In this document: positions 51,301 to 62,840 of the stretch, piece after piece
Numbering within the stretch: the stretch's first letter is position 1
How the letters are laid out: each line of letters starts with the position of its first letter
DNA from: Ophiura sarsii
Lineage: Eukaryota > Echinodermata > Ophiuroidea > Amphilepidida > Ophiuridae
Assembly (NCBI GenBank): GCA_035610835.1
Contig: CM069441.1
Coordinates: 101,801,606 to 101,865,605, forward strand
DNA: 64,000 nt
Direction: 5' to 3'
The notes under the pieces: generated by a model
Seen by the model: the letters and a program-made list of their open reading frames with translations, nothing else
What the model was told of the DNA's origin: nothing
Databases searched by the model: none
Program-made: the position numbers and the translations under genes

Positions 51301-54300
51301 AAACGATAGTGAGATATACGGCTGTGGATATGGCAGGCAATTCCTTCACACAGTCCTTTGTAGTAAGCATTGAAGGTGAGTCTATTCCCATGTTTATATT
51401 GATTATATATAGTAGTTTCCGAGCCAAAGATGTTGAAAGAAACACTCACGATATTTGGAGAATAATATCATCAGGAATCAAAAGAAACATAATAAGAACG
51501 TTACATAGAAATTTGGACGTACTGTTCTGACATCCGATCGGATGTCTTTATCAATGGAGTAGGATAGCTAATCTAGAGTTACTAGGAAGTGTGTTGACTT
51601 TCAGGTGACGTCACGGAATGCATTATATGACGTATTGTGAATCAATTGATCGTACAGGTGACTTATAAGTTGGAAGGTTCCCTAGTCGCCATTCATAAGG
51701 TGACGTGTTGTTTGTTTATTATCTATTATTTAATGTGCTCTGTTTATTGTTTTCATATGATTTTGTGACAACATTTAACAATTATGTTAGCTTTAAAATG
51801 TATTTTTGATGTGCAATAATTTGTATATTGCAAAAAAGAAATATAGGCCTACACATGAAAACTCAAAACTGACATTGTAGACGAACATTTAACATCATTG
51901 CAATATTTGTGTGTTTGTGTGTTCTGCAGATATCGAGAATCCGGTCTTTGCTGGTATAGCTGATGTTTTACACGTACTCCCGATATGCGCAGAAAATGCC
52001 AACGTTAACTGGACAGAACCCATGGTTAGCGATAATTCTGGGTATTATACTTTATCCTCAACTCATGCACCAGGGGACATCTTACCATATGGAGATACTT
52101 TGGTGACATATACGGCTACTGATCCTTCAGGAAATACTGCGTCCATCAGCTTTAATGTTACCGTGACCGTGACGGTAACATCAAAAGGTTGGTTTCAAAT
52201 TCACTAGTCAATCATGATTGAAATGAAGCTATTAACGTTGAGTATTTGTCAAGGTTTCATTTGGGCCATAATGAAGATAAGAATGAGCTAGTGTGATTCA
52301 CTGAGCAAAATGAGAGAGTTCTGATGGCTGTCTGCCCTGATTTTATATAGTTTTATATTCATCCTGTAATTTCGGGTGATGATATCTTTTTACTAGGAAA
52401 CTAATTTGAATGGGCATTTTACTCTTTGTGTACTAAATGCTTATATCATTTCAATGAAGACATACACCTACATAAAAACTGACCAAGTGTTATTATACCA
52501 TTTTATTCTAACTCTTTTATCCATATTAAATATCTGAAACGTACACTTGCTTGGGAAATGTCTTCCTCGGAATTGGATACCTCATTCATATAATTGATAG
52601 GTCAAATGTATGGTCATTTGATTAACAAGAAGTGACGAACACTTTTTGCATTCAATCACATCGTCTTTGTTTTGTACACTGCACTCTATGGAAGCAGCGA
52701 GGCATGTAGCGCTATATGGTTCACTGGATATACACACAATCATTGTCACAGTGCCATACAATACTACAGGTGCCAACTGGCTAAAGAAAGTCATCACGGC
52801 TTGCTGAACAATTATAAACAGTCATACCATTAATAATCTACTTCATTTCAATGAACGAGGTGTCAAATTTCGCGGAGGAAATTTGCCTATTTCTAGGCGG
52901 AAATCTGTGCGTTTCAAAATTTCGTCATCGTCATCATCCTCGACAGAGTAATCGTCGTCATCGCCATCCTCGTCATCGTCTTCGTCGGCGTTGATGGCGG
53001 TGCCGGCGTCGCCATCGTTGTGGAGTTCTGATTTGTTTTAGTAAGAAAGAACTCCAGACCTCAAATTAAGGAGTTGACCCCTGACCTCCGAACATACTCT
53101 TAAACGTACATTTTTATGACAGCTACATATCTTAACTAAACAAGCTCTTGAGATTCTTTTGCGAAATTATGCTATGGCGAAAATCATAATTTATTCCCCA
53201 TGTATTCACATAGCAAAAATGAAGTAATAGCAACTCTCGTAAGAGTTTGAGTAGTATATTGACCATAACATTAAAAGGAAATGTCAAAACTACATATAAT
53301 CATACGTAAGAATTCAGAGGTATAGACCTTCCGGAATATTATCGCTACTCTGAGTTTCATGGACAATCCCATGTGGTCATTTTGTCCAAACTTCAGGCGA
53401 ATAGATGTTTCAATGATTGCAGGTTTGGCACACATATGATGGTGAGAATACACAATCAATGGTGTTTTTAAACCAGCGGTCAAAGCAACATTATATTCCA
53501 AAAGAGGTCAATACATCAAAAGATAATCAAAGAGTGCTCAACTGATAAATAAGGAGCGTAATAATTATTATTGACAACCATTTCTGGTTAGACTAGCCAT
53601 TGAATAAGAGTGCTCAATACCGTAAACGGTAGAGCTTATACAAATTCAGAGGTATAGACCTTCCGAAATATTATCGCTACTCAGAGTTTCAATTTTTTTG
53701 TATGAGTTATGATCAGGATGAAAAAAAGTGAAATGGGGGTGGGGTCGTGTCAGTCTTTATGCGCCGGGAATCAAACCCAGACCGTGAGAGTGCAAGTGTG
53801 TAGTGTTGTAGTTAAACACTATAGCAATTCGGATAGGCCCTTAGACCAATCATGGGATGTCTGTTATATAAATGGTAATGTTACATGGATATCAGTGTGC
53901 GCAAAGTGTAGTTTGCATACATACATTTGATATACGTTTAGGCATGCCTATGGAGGAATAATTGATGTCAATAGGCAGAAAATAACTTACGGATATTGCA
54001 CGTACAGCTCTCAAGGCTGGGCACAGATGATCATGACGATAGACCTCTCCACCCACCCGTCGACTCTAAAACTAAAAACCCTCTGAAATAAGACCCCACT
54101 ATAAAACCCTAACCCTAGGCCTACCCTACACATATAGGCCTATACTGAATTACATGGATAGTATATGTGCATGGAGTAGCCTACCTGGATTTAAAGGCAC
54201 ATGGGGTTCCTGTATCACGGGGTATCTGGAATATTAAGGGCACCTGTGATAACTTGATTTTAAGAGTAAGAGTACACATCCCATGAACCCCCAACTCGAG

Positions 54301-57300
54301 AGCCGCATAACCCACGAACCGCGAAATCTAGTAATGTATAGTTTTACATACTTCAACATTTATTTCAACTTTTTATGGCCACAATACTACCTACCCCTGC
54401 TTACACGAGTTATTTTATGTGATTTTGTCTATGTGAATATAGGGGAATACAGACATGAATTCGCAAAAGAATCGGGACAAGAGCAGGACACTCTATTCTT
54501 GTAGACAAGATATGAATCTATCATAAAAGTATTTCCTTTTGGAGTATGTTCGGATCGGAGGTCAGGGTCCCCGGGTCAGGGTCAAACCATTTTAAAGCCG
54601 AATTAAAAGCTCTGGGGCTCCTACTATTTCATTCTTTTCAACATGCAGAAATAATTCGATGTGGCAAAACCAGTCAGATAAGTGATTATAGAACTGGATA
54701 TTCCGCGAAGGCCATTGATGGGACCATTTCAAGCTGCACTCATACACGTAAGCAAGTTTGTAGTATTTATAACAATTAGGCTGAAGAGCCAGGACAAACC
54801 CAATAGTGACTTAAGCACTAAATTAAAGGGATGCCCGATGTGTGTGTGTACGTACAGATACAGACCCGGGATGATCCCCTACTCTTTACGAAGGAGTCTG
54901 GCCTTTTAACGTGCTCGGGGATAGCTCTTCCGATGCACGAGACCACCATTTCTAAGTATATAATTTATGGAAAAATTAAGCACTTGAAAATGGTGATAAC
55001 TTGTTCCGGACAGCTATTTTTATCTTTCAATATGTATTGTGTTAATAATGTTCTCTACAAACAATGCGGCAACTTTTATCTTAAACATTCTAAATAATTT
55101 CGAACACGCAGGATATCAAATAACTCAATATAATGTGCTACTGTATAGATGCATCTTTTACGAACAACACTTACCAACTTCAAAATATAATTGGAAAAAG
55201 AAAACTTGTAGAATCATTTCAGTACCCAAACATGCCTCCCTTTTGAGGCCCCCAAATAAAAACACACGCTGAAATGTTTGGCCGCATGACTCGCAATACT
55301 ATAAAATTGTTCGATTTGCTGAACACACTGTATTAAGTCACTTAATGTAATCACATGACATGCATGAAGCTTGTTCCTCACATTCCATTCATGTGGATTG
55401 TGTTCAAAAAAGGTTTCACTTATTAAATGTTATGCTCAACATTAATATTGTTCATCAGGATTATATCAAGCTGAAATTAAAAATAATCATTGTAAAGAAC
55501 CGTTCTTCGCTTCCCTACCTCTTCATGTTTGTCGCATCCTTGACTTCATTCTGTTCATTATACTTCTCTTTTTTACATGAAAGTGCAGTTTTAAAGTTCA
55601 AGAAACTTTTGTCTGTATTTGGTCAAAACAGATAGATGTTATTGCAAGTTTGGTACCAAAATAATGCTACAGTACAAGTCTTCTCTATCAAAATATATCT
55701 TTATTTTTATGCTGCGAATTATTTAACCAGGGATATAAAAGTTTTTGAAACTTTTGGGACATGCTTATACCATCCTTAACCATTTTATTGTTACCTTCGT
55801 CCTTCATAGTAGATAGTCCTAAAAGTTGGTGGATGGTGGACCTCGCTCTAAGTGCATGCATTCGTAAAGTGGTGCTCTACAACAGAGTTGATCAATATAG
55901 TAAGTTGTATATATTATAATTCATCTTTATCATAAAAAAGAGCCGCCAGCGTTTTGGAAAATAACGGTCATAGTGTGGGTATTTCTGCCTTAAATTGTCA
56001 AGATATGAAACCCTCAGTGGGTTGACCCTCTCACCATGTGTTAAAAGACAGAAACTCAATTATTGTAGGGTTTGAGGATGCTTAAACACAATTTTTCCAA
56101 GATGAACATTATTCAAATGCTCCACATTTTTCGTCATCATGAATTACAAATGCAGTAATTGGTGGGAAAACGCAAGAATTAAAGGCATATTATGTGATCT
56201 TTTCCAGAGAGCGCCCTCTATTTTTCTATTCATGATTTTTTTTAGAAAGTAGATTTTCTTGCAGATTTACATTTCTGATCATAAATCGTACACTACATTC
56301 CAAGTTACAGAGCGGTACGATTCCTAATTACCTCAAAATCATTGTTTAGAGTGAATTTAGAGTGAAAATATAAACTGTCGTGTTATCCCGACGGTTTATT
56401 TTCACTCTAAAACCATGATTTTGAAGTAATTAAGAATCGTATCGCCTTTAACTTGGAATGTATGTACGATTTATGATCAGAAATGTAAATCTGCAAGAAA
56501 ATCTGCTTTCAATTTTTTTTTTCGATGTTGAGGGCGTTCCCTGGAAAGATCACATAATATACCTTTAAGTATAAATAGGCAGTTTCAGTTTTAGTTTTAT
56601 CATATTAAAAACAGATTTTCCCGAAACCTTTCCCAATTTTCACATCTCATGGATTATTGAACCAATATTAGGCATATTTGTACTTATTTCAATGCATTCC
56701 TCATGGTGATTCCAAATATGGTAATGAACGATAATGTTGACATTTTTGAAATATTTTGTGAACTTTTGGAATGTCGTCTGCAGACGCCTGCCGCGTAGAA
56801 AGTGTTAACATGAAAGAAGACACTCGATATTCTGTATCAGTCAAATACATGATTTGTATTGATTATCAGATTTTGATATAACATGATGTTAGTATGTATA
56901 CTTATATTATTGTGTATATTCCAGCATGTAGGCCTTATTGTAGTTTTCATATATCATTTTTCTGTGCAGCGCCCTGAGGCTGTTTACATCGTAAGGCGCT
57001 CAATAAGTCCCATGTATTATTATTGTTATTATTGAGTGGCCAGAGGATGGATTTGAAGTTGAAAAATGATATCAAAAACCCATCTTAAAAATTGGTAATC
57101 AATTGTCAGTTGGTTAATTTCCACTTTTCCTTGAAAACTAACATAGGCCTATTGTTGTAATGCCTAATTTTTACAATACATTTATTTTTTGCTGTAAAAT
57201 TGAAGAATCCATATAGGCTGCCTTTCAAAATGACCATCAAAGTGCAGTTTTTGCCCAAAAACAACAACATATAAAGCAAACAATGGACAAATATTCTTGT

Positions 57301-60300
57301 ACAATTTTTAGGTAACATGTTCAGTCATAATATCTGAAAGAAATCATTGAAAATGTTAGAAACCAGGTAGCGCGGTTCACAGCTTTCGCAGTTGCTATGG
57401 CGGCGATGGTATTGTGGAATCTTATCAGCCCTTAGTCATCGGAGTGTTGATAGTGTTTGATTCTGTAAAACCAAAATAATTGCCATAATAGAAACTCATT
57501 GACGGACTATGTTGGTCAGATTCTTCTTCGCATAATGCAAAAAGCAAGGACAATGAGCCCGCAAAGATGTGTACCGCATATCTAAAATACATCCTTAAGC
57601 TTAGAACTCCGCCAAAATGATACTACATAACACATTCATCCTCGTAATAGCCGAAAACCCGCCAAAAACTTACTTACCTCACTCCATCCGCGTGGCATAG
57701 GCCTACTCATTTGAGTGCTAATTCCTGTTTTCAACAAAAGGATCACCGTTAGGACAGCCATCCGATTTTGAATAGTAGATCGCCTTAAAAAATATTTTCT
57801 CTCAAAAGATAAATTACAGTGATCTCAAGTGAAGGGCGTAGCCTGGCGCGTACGAGATATTTAGTGCGATTTAGGCCCTGATTAATACAATGAGAGAGCC
57901 AAATCTGAAAGCCACAAACATCATATAACTGGCTGAATCGTGCACGCAAACTTAAACGCAAAGCAACCTCCCAAAACGATTACATGATCATCTCTTGGGC
58001 TACACTCAACAGGCTGATAAAAGGCATTGAAATGATAGGGCCAAATAGCTTAGCTTAAAACAATATGCAGATTAGACGCAAATCAGTAAAGACACAAAAC
58101 TCACAGACTGTTAGATGCTATACATACATATACACATGGAAAAAAGTATCGCACCACTGCTTTTTTGTTGAAAAGTGCAAATGTGGCCTCGAATTTTGCC
58201 ACCATGGTGTGATATTAAGGATCATTTGTTTGCGTAAGCTGTCCAACAAAAGATTGTGCAATAAAAGGGCCACATTTGAGTTTGTGACGTAATCGATGTA
58301 ATGTTTTTTCAAGGCCAAGGGGAAAATGCATGATTTTGTCCAGAAACATTCATGAAACAAGTTTGGGTATAACGCGATATTGAATAGACTTTAAAAACTT
58401 AAAATAGTCATTATATTAGTCACCGTTGATTTTGTTTTTGTTTATTTGACCTAGGTCAACACCTTCGCAATATTGCTTTTGTCATTTGAACTTCTTTAAA
58501 ATTTGACCTATTTTGACCTTAGACCCAATAACCGTTGGGCGTACGAAAAAGGGAGTTTTTTTGTTTAATTTGACCCCAGATGACCTTTGACCTTGGAATA
58601 CTTAATTGTGTTACCAAAGATTACAACTTTAGAGATTAATCATCGGGCCTCTCAATATCGCGTTATACCCAAACTTTTTTCATGCATGTTTTTGGACAAA
58701 AACATGCATTTTCCCCTTGGCCTTGAAAAAACATTACATCGATTACGTCACAAACTAAAATGTGGCCCTTTTATTGCACAACATTTTGTTGGACAGCTTA
58801 CGCAAACAAATGATCCTTAATATCACACCATGGTGGCAAAATTCGAGGCCACATTTGCACTTTTCAACAAAAAAGCAGTGGTGCGATACTTTTTTCCATG
58901 TGTATATATAAAAGTAGGCTATACACTCTGTGAACGTCCTAGGTTGATTGGATCACCCAAATGTGAATGATGGTCTATAATAGGAAAATACGGAGAGTTT
59001 ATGGCCTAAATGATTTCTTCTTAACTCAACACATTCTTTTGTATTATATAAACATGATAAAGAGCAAATATGAACAATAGCCCAACAGACATTAGCAAGG
59101 TTATGATGTGTGGAATTAAGAAGAAATCATACTCATATCGATTTGTTTACGTTTATGTAACGATTATGGATTAATATCCGAAAACCTCTTTCGAAGCTAA
59201 ATACGCGCGCGTTTAACGCACCGCAGTCATGAGATTCCGGACACTTGTAGTTATCATTAGTACTATTTAATATTGTTTCATTGATTACTATAATCAAAAC
59301 AAAGAATTCTCGATCAAAACATTTATTCCAGTCACGCCAGCGTTCATCCAAATTTTGAACGCAGTGTGATGAGCCCTTGACAACCACGCCACAACGCGAT
59401 CGGGCGTTCTTACATTGTCCAATCACGCAGCGTGGGGTCTTGTTGATGAGAGCCCCGATTGGTCAATTACCTATTTGTTTACAAGTACGTCACACCTTCC
59501 GGTTTTACTGCGCCCTTGCCATCGCGATTGACGCGGTCACGCACGATACGCCCCAGTCGCATGGTACACCGAGGAATCGTATACGATTTGATCGAGAATT
59601 CTTTGTTCTGATTATAATAACTGTCAGTTTATTTTTGACCTTATTTACAATAAGTTGGCGCCGTTGATGGGGGAAATATCGATATCACGAAACGAAAGCG
59701 AGACGAAGAATGCAATGTTTGCATGCTTCGCCACGCTTTTGTCACGCAATATACGTAATGTAATGTTTACATTCCTCGCCTCGTTTACGTTACGTGATAT
59801 CATAGATAAGCGGAGCGTAGATGGGAAACTCGGCGAAATTGTTGTTTCCGATGCACTCCAGTACGCGCCCTATCTCACTGTACTTGACTGGAGGACAATG
59901 GGCCCACGTCACATGAGGTTGAGCTCGCGTAAAGTACGCCTGCTCAACCTCACCCAAAAACGGTGCCGTGGTTCTCCGTTGTGCGCACTACGTCATCTCG
60001 ACCTCAAGGCTCTGATTGGTTGGTGCTCAAACGTGAGAACTGAAAAACTCATGAGCTTTTCCACGCACCATCACGCCCCACTGCGTCGGTGGTTATGGCG
60101 CAGCGGGAGCACTGCGTTGGTGGATACGGCGCAGCGTGACGATCGTTAAAAAGGCTTCAGTTTAAATTTGACCAATCAGGTGCTTTGGTGTTGTTGGTTG
60201 GCAGTATTTTGTGAGTTCAAGCATGCGTGCGCAGCCTGATCGAAGTGCGCCCACGTATGTCGAACTGTGGCCAGGAGATTATGTGCCGTAGGTCCATCGT

Positions 60301-62248
60301 CCTCCACTTAATTTTCATGAGTTTAGCGCGCCGGTTCTAACTGCATCATTTGCGTTTGAACTGCGTTGCGGTACGCCGCGTAATCATCGAAATGCGCTGA
60401 AAATTGACGGGCGCGGCTTGCGTAGGCTAACAGTTTGCCATTCCCACCTTTTATCTAAACCCAATGAACGTGATTACTTTCTTGATGTTTGGGGCAACGG
60501 TTAAGTTTATATCCGGAGTTCGTGAAAGGACAGTGTGTGGGCTAGGTCGACTAGGATCATTGAATTAGTGTGCCGTATTCGAACGATTAAACCAACTGAC
60601 TAAGTAGGCCTATCGCAACGTTTATTGTTAATTAAACCTAACAAAATATCTTGCTTCTTCACCCAATTAAATTTTCAAAGTAATATTCAAAGTTGATTGA
60701 GGATGACTTAAAAAGCTGAATAGGCCTACACATAATACCGTATTAGGCCGCGATGTGAACGTTCATGTGTAACAATCATTACATTTTGCGCAAAGAAATG
60801 AAACGAACTTATAGCGACTTCGGTTGAATCAAGACAATGACAAGAAATGCTTATATAGTTAGGAACAACAGTGAGCCCTTTCACATTTTATCACTTTTTC
60901 ATAGGTAGGACAAATCTTTTAACCATGTCACTTTCACTAACTCGCGAGTGGCCCTCACATCATGCTCATGATGCTATAAGCTTACGCATCTGGTGAATTA
61001 ATTTGATATTCTTAAAATGCATGTCAACCGTTTTGAATCAAGGTGGTCTATTCCTCTCTTCTTAGAAAGTGAATTTGATATTGCACTTTGACTTTGAGAA
61101 GTTACGAGTTTTATCTAGACCTACAATTCGTTCTCTGTTCTCATAGTCGGAATGCGTTAAGCCCCCTTCCCACGCCACCGCTCTTGACCCCCCTCCCCCC
61201 CCCCCACCCACCCCCCGTTTCAGATAATATTTCATATTTTGTTAATAACAAAATGGTACTCTATTAACTCTTTTTTGTAATCATCCGCGCACTCCGACTT
61301 AGGCCTACTAGCAGTAGCGTAGCCAGCGGGGGGGGACCTAAAATGGGGACGGAGAAGCGGAAAAATGGGGACGAGAAGAAGGAGAGAAAAGAGAGAAAGA
61401 AGGGGAAGGAGAGGGAGAAAGTGACTGTGCGATTTTTTTTGACCTCACCCCCCCCCCCCCCCCCCCCCCCCCCCCACCCCACACCCCCAGCTAGTCCTGG
61501 AAAGTGAATTAAAAGTTTACCAATTTATCTAAAAAATGAGCAAAACCATAATCATGATGGAATTAAAACAGTGATCAACATAGCTGATGCACCTCACCAC
61601 CCGTTATATTATGCCTTGTTTTATTGCATTTGTTAGCCATCATCATGGCCGGGCCTGCATCTCGACTTTAAATCCTTCAATGCGGCATGCGGCTCATTAA
61701 ATAGCGAACGCGTTTCTGCACAGCGCGGCAACAAATTATTTAGTGCGCTTAAATGTGCGTACAGCAATATACGCTCCGTAGCTGCGTGACAAAAATTCCA
61801 CAATAACAAACAAAAACAAAAAAATACGCGGTGGATCACTGCGTACTTGTTTTTTACACGCGAGTTTCCCTTCTAGCCCCTTACGGGGTTAACCCGTAAG
61901 CTGTAGGATTTCTATGCGTGATATCGATGTTTACCCCATCAACGGCAGGAAGGCGCCAATATTATAAATAAGGCATTTACGTTAACGACTGATCCTGTCA
62001 CTGTTCTTGACGCAGAAACTCGTCTCGCAGGCGCAGTCGTTAAAATAGGACAAGACCCTAACAGAAACAATCCGGATTGCGGTCCTGGCATCACCGTGGA
62101 AACAATATACGCCACCAATGTCATAGAAGTGGAGTGTGAACTTGAGGGTCGTTATATTAGTGTTCATCTGCCAGCAAACCAATTTTTAACTTTGTGCGAG
62201 GTGAAAACCTATCCTGGAAATTGTTCTGCTACTGACGAGGGTGGATAA
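48342..62248 (+). CDS. Copy 3: complete secreted HYR-HYR-F-type lectin gene (7 exons)
   Basis: Predicted secreted sugar-binding protein of 417 residues. Exons are 48342-48384, 48539-48814, 51121-51375, 51930-52187, 54649-54747, 55810-55899 and 62016-62248 (43+276+255+258+99+90+233 = 1254 nt, 418 codons with TAA). All six introns are GT-AG and phase 1, usual for shuffled extracellular modules. Order: signal peptide, unrecognised Cys module, two HYR domains, one F-type lectin domain split over three exons. Joined, the lectin exons give CTHT...WWMVDL...NRVD...TRLAG...NPDCG...LTLCEVKTYPG, and H-x26-R-V-D-x4-R, the known F-type fucose-binding motif. Domain identity comes from recognised motifs; a defence, adhesion or egg-coat role is inference. 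No transcript is available, so extra or alternative exons are possible. The last intron is 6.1 kb and full of repeats. Confidence 0.85.
48539..48814 (+). CDS. Copy 3 exon 2: unrecognised Cys-containing module
   Basis: 276 nt, phase 1-1, acceptor tctatacag and donor gtaagc. It encodes about 92 residues with cysteines in CGHVC, VCFCQ, WCQ and RLCG contexts, a W-rich middle (MQWSISYDE, GKWSQWC) and one N-glycosylation sequon (NRT) near the end. I do not recognise the family. Its symmetrical phase and position between signal peptide and HYR-a suggest an independent extracellular module, probably disulfide-bonded. No similar sequence is present in the copy 2 arm. Confidence 0.75.
48815..49740. other. 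Intron 2 of copy 3, first part
   Basis: Non-coding sequence with no counterpart in arm 2. It has tacgtacg-rich clusters (49240-49345) but no inverted ends that I can define. Confidence 0.5.
49745..50290 (-). pseudogene. Partner of the degraded coding relic, in intron 2 of copy 3
   Basis: Minus-strand sequence MHRCKTINNEAKCKIPKKVQ ... IDGRNESLGFK corresponds to the relic at 35714-36296 but with one repeat unit. Also frame-broken. It lies antisense inside the 2.3 kb intron between the Cys module and HYR-a. Confidence 0.45.
51121..51375 (+). CDS. Copy 3 exon 3: HYR domain a
   Basis: 255 nt, phase 1-1, acceptor atttatttag and donor gtgagt. It begins DKEFPVI and shows the HYR signature: PPNMTLTTDNG, VFWEEPTASDYYG, HKPGVVLSIGETIVRYTAVD, then MAGNSFTQSFVVSIEG. 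HYR modules are immunoglobulin-like folds found in hyalin and many adhesion proteins. This one lacks the cysteine pair many HYR repeats carry. Confidence 0.88.
51930..52187 (+). CDS. Copy 3 exon 4: HYR domain b
   Basis: 258 nt, phase 1-1, acceptor gttctgcag and donor gttggt. Begins DIENPVFAGIADV and ends with the HYR tail YTATDPSGNTASISFNVTV. It is 6 nt longer than in copies 1 and 2 because gtgacc is repeated in the last strand (VTVTVTV), which keeps the frame. The closing base g joins aa of the next exon to make the Glu that begins the lectin domain. Confidence 0.88.
52920..53030. repeat. Degenerate CGTCAT-type trinucleotide tract in copy 3
   Basis: cgtcatcgtcatcatcctcg...gtcatcgtcttcgtcggcg lies at the place corresponding to the long CAT microsatellite of arm 2, after the shared string aatgaacgaggtgtc. 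Arm 1 has no tract here. Confidence 0.75.
53755..53828 (-). repeat. tRNA-Glu-like repeat
   Basis: The complement reads tagtgtttaactacaacact..cactctcacggtctgggtttgattcccgg. B-box ggtttgattcc and a CTC anticodon in gcactctcacggt resemble tRNA-Glu, but the D arm is damaged. Probably a tRNA-derived SINE head or tRNA pseudogene. Confidence 0.4.
54649..54747 (+). CDS. Copy 3 exon 5: F-type lectin, N-terminal part
   Basis: 99 nt, phase 1-1, acceptor acatgcag and donor gtaagc. Encodes EIIRCGKTSQIS, then AIDGTIS and CTHT. GK-x-x-Q-S, A-x-DG and C-x-HT are the usual N-terminal landmarks of the F-type lectin fold, and the His of CTHT is the first residue of the sugar-binding motif. It is 12-18 nt shorter than in copies 2 and 1, always by whole codons. 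Confidence 0.8.
54853..54952. repeat. SINE-like interspersed repeat, copy B
   Basis: cagatacagacccgggatga..aacgtgctcggggatagctcttccgatgcacgagaccacc, in the copy 3 intron after the first lectin exon. Partner of 39169-39275. Confidence 0.5.
55810..55899 (+). CDS. Copy 3 exon 6: F-type lectin, WWMVDL...NRVD part
   Basis: 90 nt, phase 1-1, acceptor ccttcatag and donor gtaagt. Encodes SWWMVDLALSACIRKVVLYN followed by RVDQY. WW-x-VDL and NR-x-D are the central landmarks of F-type lectins. With exon 5 the spacing from His to Arg is exactly 26 residues, and with exon 7 the Asp is followed by four residues and Arg. Confidence 0.82.
56179..56568. mobile_element. 390-bp hairpin MITE flanked by TTAA
   Basis: Arms of about 180 bp starting ttaaaggcatattatgtgatc and ending gatcacataatatacctttaa, complementary with scattered mismatches around a short loop near 56372-56390. 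TTAA at both ends suggests a piggyBac-type target site; this is inference. It lies in the last intron of copy 3. Confidence 0.8.
56569..58130. other. Last intron of copy 3, unannotated part
   Basis: AT-rich, with no inverted ends or coding motifs that I can support. The open frame at 57106-57318 on the minus strand is isolated. Confidence 0.45.
58131..58904. mobile_element. Foldback MITE (GTATCGCAC family), full copy in copy 3
   Basis: tacacatggaaaaaagtatcgcac...gtgcgatacttttttccatgtgta, 774 bp, with inverted arms of about 260 bp matching 42061-42829. It lies in the last intron of gene copy 3. Confidence 0.82.
59656..61955. repeat. Same palindromic element split by about 2.2 kb in copy 3
   Basis: The left half (ggcgccgttgatgggg...atcgatatcacgaaacgaaagcgag) is at 59656-59740 and the right half (atatcgatgtttaccccatcaacggcaggaagg) at 61921-61955. 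The intervening sequence (GC-richer, with several degenerate cg-rich repeats, then low complexity) has no match in arms 1 and 2. No coding signal was found there. Confidence 0.6.
61190..61500. repeat. Low-complexity poly-C and GA-rich tracts
   Basis: Poly-C at 61191-61218 and 61447-61480 and a gagaaag-rich tract at 61370-61420. Glycine-rich frames across it are artefacts. Confidence 0.9.
62016..62248 (+). CDS. Copy 3 exon 7: F-type lectin C-terminal part and stop
   Basis: 233 nt, starting phase 1 after acceptor ttcttgacgcag and ending at TAA (62246-62248). Encodes TRLAGAVVKIGQ, then NNPDCGPGI, an ECELEGRYISVHLPA stretch and LTLCEVKTYPG, the hallmark last strand of F-type lectins. A short tail (NCSATDEGG) follows. 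Compared with copies 1 and 2 it has a six-base deletion, and LPANQFLTLCEV is closer to the family consensus. Confidence 0.85.
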
Positions 62249-62586
62249 CACTGATACGGTATCAATTTTCGCAAGTTGTATGCTAGTGGTCCTAGGGATT
62301 ATAATATCCTAGTTTTAGTCTGGTAAGGTAGGCATGCAATCATTAAGAAAAGTCACTCAGAAGACATGAAGTAAAGTAAACAAAACAATTTTAATAACAA
62401 GAGATCTCCAGCTTTATGCTGCTCACACTTTGCATGTTTAGTAAGGAAATCTACACAATGTGGTCAGTCTCCTAGTGTTCGGGTCAGGGTGTCGTTTGAC
62501 ACCAAAAGGGGTGTTAAGATTTGGGTCCTCAGCCGAACATCCAAAGGTGACAGGAAGACAACTTTAAAGTGTGCCATGACACCTAG

Positions 62587-62840
62587 AGGGTGTCGATTTG
62601 CTCTTGACACCTTTGGATATTCGCCTGAGGACCCATTTCTACGGGTGTCAAATGACACCTTCAGTGGTATTAAGGTGACGCCTTTAGGGTGTCGATTTGG
62701 TCTTGACACCTTTGGATGTTCGCCTGAGGACCCATTTCTACAGGTGTCAAATGACACCTTCATTGGTGTTAAGGTGACGCCTTTAGGGTGTCAATTTACA
62801 ATTGACATCTTTGGATGTTTGCCCGAGGATCCATTTTAAG
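62587..62840. repeat. 99-bp tandem repeat with GGTGTCA/TGACACC palindromes
   Basis: agggtgtcgatttg...ttaaggtgacgccttt recurs at 62587, 62686 and 62785 (last unit partial). Each unit contains ggtgtcaaatgacacc and other tgacacc/ggtgtc pairs. The 99-bp period keeps one frame open (TPxGCRFxLDTFGxSPEDPF), so a coding origin cannot be wholly excluded, but no start or partner exon is visible. Confidence 0.75.

Larger units (their letters stand above)
45413..62262 (+). repeat. Duplication arm 3 (gene copy 3)
   Basis: Homologous in reverse to arm 2 and in direct orientation to arm 1: 51930-52187 with 289-540, 54649-54747 with 1372-1488, 55810-55899 with 3633-3734, 62016-62248 with 5437-5675. Similarity ends about 62262, just after the gene stop. 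Exons here are more divergent from arms 1 and 2 than those are from each other. Confidence 0.75.

Noticed and set aside
59655..60149. 164-codon open frame, plus strand
   Set aside because: It runs through the palindromic repeat and GC-richer insert, has no recognisable domain and no counterpart in the other arms.
61264..61482. Gly-rich minus-strand frame
   Set aside because: Translation of poly-C and GA-rich low-complexity sequence.
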